Assembly: GCA_003452935.1 (NCBI GenBank)
Contig: DMMY01000021.1
Span: 1 to 64,000, forward strand
Reading direction: 5' to 3'
Source of the DNA: Elusimicrobiota bacterium
GTDB lineage: Bacteria > Elusimicrobiota > Elusimicrobia > UBA1565 > UBA9628
DNA length: 64,000 nucleotides
Part shown: piece by piece, positions 58,709 to 64,000 of the stretch
Position numbering within the stretch: the first letter of the stretch is position 1
Layout: the number at the start of each line of letters is the position of its first letter
Program-made: the position numbers and the translations under genes
Notes under the pieces: generated by a model
Told to the model about the DNA's origin: nothing
Database searches by the model: none
Seen by the model: the letters and a program-made list of their open reading frames with translations, nothing else

Positions 58709-61162
58709 GGCTCGGTAGGCCTCGACTAGCCGCGTGTAGCGCCCGCCGAGCGCCATAAGCTCGGCGTGGGTCCCGATCTCTGCGACGATGCCTCCCTCGA
58801 TTACGGCGATCTTGTCGTAGCTCTCGCCGCGCTCCGGCAGTTCCGAGAAGACGAGCGTGGTCTTTCCCTTGGACAGGGCCTCGAACGTCCGCCCGAGCAG
58901 GCGGCTCCTGCCGGTCTCGAGTCCTTTGCCGATATCCTCGGCGACGAGGAGGGTCGGGTCCTTGAGGACGACGCGTGCCAAGGCCAGGCGTTGGCGCTCC
59001 TCGGCGTCCAGGACCGCCCCGTCCGTCCCGAGGGGCGTGTCGAGTCCCTGAGGCATGCGCGACATGTCGAGCAGGGACATGGCTCCGGCGGCGCGCAAGG
59101 CCTCCAAGAGTTTCTCGTCCGGGATGGGGCCCGCAATTCCGAAGAGAAGGTTCTCGCGCAGGGTGCCGGGCAGGGTCAGCGCCTGGCCGTGGACCAGGGA
59201 GGTTCGCCCCACGAGGCTGGCGCGCTGGAGTTCCGCGACGTCCGTCCCTCCGACCCGCACCGTGCCGCCTATGGGGGAGTCGAGGCGCAGGAGGAGGTCC
59301 ACCATGGCGCGGCGGGCGAGATCGTCGCCGCTGAGCACGAGCAGGCGCTCTTTCGGCCGTAGCGACAGGTCGATCCCGTTGAGTATCCGGCCTTTTCCCG
59401 GGATGGCGTAGCTCACGCCCTGGAAGGAGACCTCGGAGCCGGAGACCTCTTTCGCCCCGGGCTTGTCAGGGGCGGCCTCGGGAGCGTTGAAGAGTTCGAT
59501 GACCCGGCGCATCCCGCCCTCGGCCGATTTGCTTCCGTTATATTGGTCGAAAATGCCCGTGGCGGCCCCGCGGAGATCTCCGGCGTAGCCGCGCAGGGCC
59601 ATCACCTGTCCCACGCTTGGGGTGCCGAGGAAAATGAAGCTCGCCAAGCCCGCGCCCAGCACTAGAAGCTCCGAGAAAATGGTCTGCAGGAAGTCCCGCA
59701 CGGTGGCGTAGGTCGAGTCCAGCTTGGCGACGTCGATCCAGATATTCTCGTAGCGCTCCGTGCTGCGGGCGTAGCGGGACTTTGACTCGCCCTCGGCCCC
59801 GTCCGCACGGGACACGCGGCTGCTCGCCAGCAGTTCCTCCCCCGCGCGGACCAGGTCCGCCTGCAGCGCGGCGACGTGCTCCTGCTGCCGGGCCACGTTG
59901 TTTCCGTAGCGCCAGGACATGATCGCCACGATCGGGATGGAGGCGAAGATCGCCAAGGCCAGCTGCCAGCTCGTGCTGAAGGCGAAGGCGCTCGCCGTCG
60001 CCAGCTGGATGAGGAGTTGGGGGAAGGCCAGCGGGATTTCGAGGTTCTTGACCGTGATCCTTCCGACATCCTGGAACAGGCGCATGGAGTATTCGGCCGG
60101 GTCGCCCCGGCCGGCGTACGAGGCAGGCAGGCGCTGGAGATGGCCGAACAGCTTCACCCGGAAGTCGGTGCGCATGCGCACCTTGATGCGCTCGATCTGG
60201 ACCCAGTTGATCTTCCAAAGGATGACCCTGAGCGCCGTCAATGCGATGAGCCCGCCGAACCAGCCCAGCGCGAGCGCGCCGGCATGGGCCAGGGCCGCGT
60301 CGATGAAGGCGCCGAAGGAGAAGGAAAGGATCGTTCCCAGGGAGCCCTTGGCGATGAGGACGCCGCGGGCCCAGCGGGTTTGGCGCCGGTACGGCCGTGT
60401 GGCCTCGGTGAAGGCCGGGTCTCCGAACATCATCTCGCGCAGGGTGCGCCCGATCTGCCGCAGGGCTTCGCGCGGACCCGCGCGAGGCGACTGGTCGCTC
60501 GCCTGAGGCGACGGTAATCCCGGCCCGGGCCGCTCGAATCTCGCTTCGGCGGGAAGCAGGCCGGTAGAGGATGGGGACCATCTCTCGATGTCGCGGTCGA
60601 TCCAAGTGTCCAGCCTCGAGACGCGGGGCGTCGTTGAGTCGTCCGTCCGCCGCTTGCCGGCGCCCGAGAAGGCTGCTTCGAGAGGGGCCTCGATGCCGCG
60701 TCCTTCGGGGGCCTCGCGGCCGCGGGCGATCTCATCGGCGAGGCTCTCCAGGGCCGGACCGGCCGCCGGCGATCCCTGGACCGCCGCGGCGGCATGCGCT
60801 TTGGCCGGCGTCAGTGAGCGCGCCTGCTCCGCCGGCGGAAGTGCCAAGGCCCGCGCCGAGGGAGCGGCTTCGGTCTGCGCGCTTGCCGGGATCAAGGCGG
60901 GCCGGACAAAGGCCGAGGGCGAGCCGGGCAGCGCGAGGGCCGAGTCAAGCCGGAGGCCCGCGCCCGGCAGCGGGCCGAGGTTCATGGCCCCGGAGAGCGG
61001 CTGGACGCGAGCGGCCGCGCCCGCCGTGAAGATCGAACCCCGCGTCGCCGGCGCCGGGGCTTTGAAGGTCTGCGCGAGGGCCTCATATGTTCCGGCGCCC
61101 GGCGTGTAGGCCAGCAAGACCGCCGCGAGAGCGGCGCATAAAGGACGCTTGATGGCGCGCAT
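58682..61162 (-). CDS. ABC-exporter-like protein with degraded ATPase motifs and a long secreted-type leader
   Basis: From the ATG at 61160-61162 the 826-residue product has a signal-like start (PLCAALAAVLLAYTPGAGTYEALAQ), about 200 low-complexity Ala/Pro/Ser residues, an ABC exporter membrane domain (about 260-530, with RTDFRVKLFGHLQRLP and the coupling-helix-like segments) and an ATPase domain (about 580-826). The ATPase is unusual: the Walker A position reads LSGDDLARRAMVD, with no GKS/T; the signature reads LDAEERQR instead of LSGGQ; Walker B reads LLVAEDI; and the H-loop His is Ser in VFSELPE. ATP hydrolysis is unlikely. A start at TTG 61174 is the alternative. TATAAT lies 11 nt upstream. 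Confidence 0.75.
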   Translation of the reverse strand: MRAIKRPLCAALAAVLLAYTPGAGTYEALAQTFKAPAPATRGSIFTAGAAARVQPLSGAMNLGPLPGAGLRLDSALALPGSPSAFVRPALIPASAQTEAAPSARALALPPAEQARSLTPAKAHAAAAVQGSPAAGPALESLADEIARGREAPEGRGIEAPLEAAFSGAGKRRTDDSTTPRVSRLDTWIDRDIERWSPSSTGLLPAEARFERPGPGLPSPQASDQSPRAGPREALRQIGRTLREMMFGDPAFTEATRPYRRQTRWARGVLIAKGSLGTILSFSFGAFIDAALAHAGALALGWFGGLIALTALRVILWKINWVQIERIKVRMRTDFRVKLFGHLQRLPASYAGRGDPAEYSMRLFQDVGRITVKNLEIPLAFPQLLIQLATASAFAFSTSWQLALAIFASIPIVAIMSWRYGNNVARQQEHVAALQADLVRAGEELLASSRVSRADGAEGESKSRYARSTERYENIWIDVAKLDSTYATVRDFLQTIFSELLVLGAGLASFIFLGTPSVGQVMALRGYAGDLRGAATGIFDQYNGSKSAEGGMRRVIELFNAPEAAPDKPGAKEVSGSEVSFQGVSYAIPGKGRILNGIDLSLRPKERLLVLSGDDLARRAMVDLLLRLDSPIGGTVRVGGTDVAELQRASLVGRTSLVHGQALTLPGTLRENLLFGIAGPIPDEKLLEALRAAGAMSLLDMSRMPQGLDTPLGTDGAVLDAEERQRLALARVVLKDPTLLVAEDIGKGLETGRSRLLGRTFEALSKGKTTLVFSELPERGESYDKIAVIEGGIVAEIGTHAELMALGGRYTRLVEAYRASAAASAQP

Positions 61163-61173
61163 ACGTGGAGCCA

Positions 61174-61179
61174 ATTATA
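61174..61179 (-). promoter_or_regulatory. -10 box TATAAT, 11 nt from the start codon
   Basis: On the minus strand TATAAT lies 11 nt before the ATG of the ABC-like gene. There is no ribosome site between them and no good -35 box at 16-18 bp, so a short-leader transcript is suggested, with moderate support. Confidence 0.45.
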
Positions 61180-61440
61180 TCGCGGGTAGTCTCAGGTGGG
61201 GCGGGACCTTTGGCGTGCGCTCTTGGCGGCATTGGGCCTATGAGCATTTAGGCCCTACGACCCACTTGCTTAGCGGTGTCACTCATTAGCGGTCCCCGGA
61301 ACTTTGTGAACTTTTGAAGCCCGCGTTCACGCGGCACAGTATCCGGACTTTTTATCTAGATGGATCTTCTGGTTTACCTTATGTGACGCATACGGAAGCG
61401 GGCGTGTTCATGCTATTCTATCTGTACGGTTGCACCAAAT
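61180..61440. other. intergenic region with a fragment of the inverted-repeat element
   Basis: No gene is visible. GAACTTTGTGAACTTT at 61298-61313 matches 16 bases of the end of the element at 16163-16280; the partner end is missing. The rest has no clear structure. A TATTCT at 61414-61419 is a possible -10 box for the gene at 61542. Confidence 0.4.
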
Positions 61441-61474
61441 GCGGGGTGAACCTGCGGCAACGGCAGGTCCCCGC
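61441..61474 (+). promoter_or_regulatory. leader hairpin upstream of the lyase-like gene
   Basis: GCGGGG-TGAA-CCTGC pairs with GCAGG-T-CCCCGC around a 7-nt loop containing GGCAAC, forming an 11-bp interrupted hairpin 68 nt before the ATG. The GAACC-stem-GCAAGACC arrangement faintly recalls the first half of a c-di-GMP-I riboswitch, but the second half is not recognisable. I call only a structured leader. Confidence 0.4.
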
Positions 61475-61541
61475 AAGACCATGAATTGGACGTCCCGTCG
61501 CGGAGTGAAAATTTCAACCTTCTCGATGAGAGTATAAACCC

Positions 61542-64000
61542 ATGAAAAAACTTCTCGTCGTTGTGGGAATATTGGTTGGCGCGTCCGCGAGCCAGGCGGC
61601 GGCGCTTCTGCCCGCGTTTCCCGGAGTTCAGGGCCAGGGCGCGACGACCGTGGGAGGACGGGGGGGGCGGGTTTATAAGGTCACCAATCTCAATGATTCG
61701 GGGCCAGGCTCTTTGCGCGCCGCTGTCACGGCGTCCGGACCTCGGATCGTGGTTTTCGACGTTTCGGGAAACATCAATCTGGCCAGCCGGCTCGTCATCA
61801 CCCAGCCGTATCTGACCATCGCCGGCCAAACCTCGCCGGGCGGCGTCTGCGTCACCGGCTGGGAGACGGAATTTCAGCGGACCCATGACGTCCTGGTGAC
61901 GCATATGAGGTTTAGGGCCGGCTCGCACGGCCAGGGGGCCGTGGATCCCTCCAAGACCCACGCGGTCATGGTGGCCGGAGGCGCCGGCTCCAATCCCGTC
62001 TACAACATCGTCTTCGACCACTGCTCGTTTTCCTGGGGCATCGACGAGACTGTGGACGTGGCCTACAACGCCTTGGGCGTGACTTTTTCCTGGTGCATCA
62101 TCGGGCCGGGACTGTACAGCGCCGGCCACGAGGAGGGCAGCCATGGGACCGGGATGGTGTTCTGGGGAAAGTACGCCAAGCCCAACCAGGAAGCCTCGGT
62201 TCATCATTGCTTTTTCCCGAATAACGACTTCCGCGATCCGGAGATCGGCACCGGCGTGAACTTGGAAGTCAAAAACGACGTGGCCTATAATTGGCATAGC
62301 GCCTTGTCTCCTCAATTCAACCATGCGCCGGACGACCAGCCGCACTCGCACCTCAACTATATCCACAATTACGCCAAAAGCGGCCCCAATGGGGCGAATA
62401 ATCCCTGCGGCGTGGGCAGCGCGGAGCTGTTCTTCTGCGATGCGTACGGGGCGAACTGCCATGAGGTGGCGGCCAACGCTTATCCGGCGATTTATTACAA
62501 GGGGAACCTGGGCTGCGCCCGGAAGAGCCAAAGCGATCCCGAGTGGCGCATCATCGCGGGCTGGTCTCCGACTTCCTGGTTGTCCTCCGGTTGGCGCGCG
62601 GCGACCCCCTTTGCGTTTACCTCGGAGGGCATACCGGTCACGGAGACGGTCATGAGCGACGCTTACGCCGATTACGTCGTGGCCCATGCCGGAGCCACCC
62701 GGCCGGGCCGCGACAGCGAGGATAAGGGCTTGGCCGATGACTACTTCAACGGAACGCAGCTCCATCGCCGCGCGAACGTGTCCTATCCCGCGGACTTTCC
62801 GATTTTGTCGGGAGGGGCGGCTTTGTCCGACGCGGAAAGCGACGGCATGCCGGACGTCTGGGAAAGGGCTCATGGACTCAATGCCGCCCTGGATGATTCC
62901 GCCGGCGATGTGGACGGCGACGGCTACACAAACATCGAGGAATACCTGCACGAGTTGGGCGGATATGCGGGCGGCGATGCGCCTGTCCGCGCGGGGATTA
63001 TTTTTGAAGATAATTTCGACGCGCAAAAAGACTGGTCTGTCCCATATACCGAATCGAATCAATTGTGCAACAAAGAAACCGGCTGCGCCAACGTCCCTTC
63101 CGGTTATTACGGGTATTATATTTCCAAATCCGTCATCGCTCCTGTTACCGGCCATGGATTGCACTTGAACGGCGTCAACAGGCGCGGGCCTTCCGGAAAA
63201 GGGCTGACATTCTGGGATCAAACCGATGGCTCCGCCAACTGGACGTCCGGAATGCAGATCGGCCTGGATTTCCCGGCGCAGAACGGGATATATGTTCGCT
63301 ACTGGATCAAGATGCAGCCGAACTATGTCTACTATAAGGGCGCGCTGGCCAACATGCTGCGCAAGATGAATCATATCAGCCATTATAGATACAACGGATA
63401 TCCGTTTACTTTTTTCAGCAGCGGCGGATTTTTTCCAACAACCGTCAATCAGGTGAGATTCGGAAATGCGAACGGTTTGGCGAACATCCAGAATTTATAT
63501 TTCATCAGGCCAGACCCCAGCTACAACGGAATTCAGCCTGCATTCACGCCGGCTTTGGGCACCAAAGACGCGTCGAACACCGGGCTGTATAATTATTTCG
63601 ACAAGCCCGGAGACAGTCTGCCCATGGGCAATTGGAACGGGACCGGGACGGAATATAATTCGCCGGGGATGTTCGCTGACGGCGACTGGCATTGCCTTGA
63701 ATATCACGTCAAAAACAATTCCGCCCCGGGCGTGGCGGATGGCGTTTATAAATTCTGGCTGGACGGCGTCCTGCAGATAGATTCGGGTCCGCACATGCTT
63801 TACCGGGAGGCCTCTTCCACCCTTCCGGACAATATCTGGAATTTCGTCCATATCGGCGGCAATGCCCTCAATCCTTACTTGGGCCCGGGGGGCCGCGGGG
63901 AACAATGGTACGCGGTGGACGATCTTGTGGTGAGCACGTCTTATATCGGGCCGGATTATGTCATCGGCTCATCGACGGCCCCTTCCGCCCCTCCCGCGGC
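61542..64000 (+). CDS. secreted pectate-lyase-like multidomain protein (5' part, runs off right edge)
   Basis: The frame is open from ATG 61542 to the window end (819 codons). After a signal peptide (LLVVVGILVGASASQAAA) come about 410 residues of a pectate-lyase-like beta-helix (FPGVQGQGATTVGGRGG, VTNLNDSGPGSLRAAV, VFDHCSFSWGIDETVDV). Then a calcium-type segment occurs (about 430-460) with DAESDGMPDVWE and DVDGDGYTNIEEYL, as seen after many PL1 family lyases. From about 485 a second large beta-sandwich domain follows. The beta-helix part has the PL1 feature of an ordered Asp/Arg set, but the catalytic Arg cannot be fixed by eye. It should cut or bind a polysaccharide outside the cell. Confidence 0.85.
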   Translation, partial: MKKLLVVVGILVGASASQAAALLPAFPGVQGQGATTVGGRGGRVYKVTNLNDSGPGSLRAAVTASGPRIVVFDVSGNINLASRLVITQPYLTIAGQTSPGGVCVTGWETEFQRTHDVLVTHMRFRAGSHGQGAVDPSKTHAVMVAGGAGSNPVYNIVFDHCSFSWGIDETVDVAYNALGVTFSWCIIGPGLYSAGHEEGSHGTGMVFWGKYAKPNQEASVHHCFFPNNDFRDPEIGTGVNLEVKNDVAYNWHSALSPQFNHAPDDQPHSHLNYIHNYAKSGPNGANNPCGVGSAELFFCDAYGANCHEVAANAYPAIYYKGNLGCARKSQSDPEWRIIAGWSPTSWLSSGWRAATPFAFTSEGIPVTETVMSDAYADYVVAHAGATRPGRDSEDKGLADDYFNGTQLHRRANVSYPADFPILSGGAALSDAESDGMPDVWERAHGLNAALDDSAGDVDGDGYTNIEEYLHELGGYAGGDAPVRAGIIFEDNFDAQKDWSVPYTESNQLCNKETGCANVPSGYYGYYISKSVIAPVTGHGLHLNGVNRRGPSGKGLTFWDQTDGSANWTSGMQIGLDFPAQNGIYVRYWIKMQPNYVYYKGALANMLRKMNHISHYRYNGYPFTFFSSGGFFPTTVNQVRFGNANGLANIQNLYFIRPDPSYNGIQPAFTPALGTKDASNTGLYNYFDKPGDSLPMGNWNGTGTEYNSPGMFADGDWHCLEYHVKNNSAPGVADGVYKFWLDGVLQIDSGPHMLYREASSTLPDNIWNFVHIGGNALNPYLGPGGRGEQWYAVDDLVVSTSYIGPDYVIGSSTAPSAPPA

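Noticed and set aside
61413..63383. 656-codon minus-strand frame opposite the lyase-like gene
   Set aside because: The plus strand encodes a clear signal peptide and beta-helix protein; the minus frame is a GC-rich shadow without any domain.

Overview
This is a 64 kb GC-rich (about 60-65%) bacterial chromosomal segment with short intergenic gaps, many 1-4 bp gene overlaps and no rRNA, CRISPR array, phage or plasmid functions. Lipoprotein signals, periplasmic multihaem cytochromes and Sec signal peptides point to a diderm. The long low-complexity secretion-type leader on an ABC-exporter-like protein and the gene mix recall candidate Elusimicrobiota or a similar uncultured lineage; that assignment is a guess, because no phylogenetic marker was aligned. 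The only RNA gene seen is tRNA-Ser(CGA).

Layout. 1-1097: 5' part of a secreted parallel beta-helix protein leaving the left edge. 1.3-7.7 kb: small stress, exported and membrane proteins, a SEC-C zinc protein, tRNA-Ser, a CheY-like regulator and an arginine-rich repeat protein. 16.1-7.8 kb (minus): a tightly coupled nucleotide operon pyrC-pyrD-pyrF-pyrE-purM-purN/purH (fused) with a GH13 amylase-type gene at its end. 16.2-31.4 kb: FAD oxidoreductase, two ABC-F ATPases, two membrane glycosyltransferases, response regulators, an NlpC/P60 lipoprotein, a DUF362 ferredoxin-type protein, an 8-oxoguanine deaminase-like amidohydrolase and an alpha/beta hydrolase. 36.3-31.4 kb (minus): an arsenic operon arsR-permease-thioredoxin-arsF-arsG-acr3-arsM with a consensus promoter and candidate operator. 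36.3-47.4 kb: DEAD-box helicase preceded by three tiny genes, an AI-2E-type exporter, histidine kinase-cbpA-cbpM, and envelope-stress proteins (GlsB, BON, CsbD). 47.7-51.4 kb: system II cytochrome c maturation (ResB, CcsA) with NrfH and NrfA, predicted to reduce nitrite to ammonium. 52.0-58.7 kb: galactose locus (GH5-like enzyme, galK, galT, exported galM; divergent SSS symporter). 58.7-61.2 kb: an ABC-exporter-like protein whose ATPase motifs are degraded. 61.5 kb to the right edge: a large secreted pectate-lyase-like multidomain protein.

Most notable observations: several genes have a good sigma70-type promoter whose -10 box ends only 6-11 nt before the start codon, with no Shine-Dalgarno sequence, suggesting leaderless transcripts; two short inverted-repeat elements, one directly upstream of the pyr operon; a PurN-PurH fusion; an organoarsenical-type ars operon; and two distant paralogues of an unnamed exported family at 27.5 and 46.0 kb.
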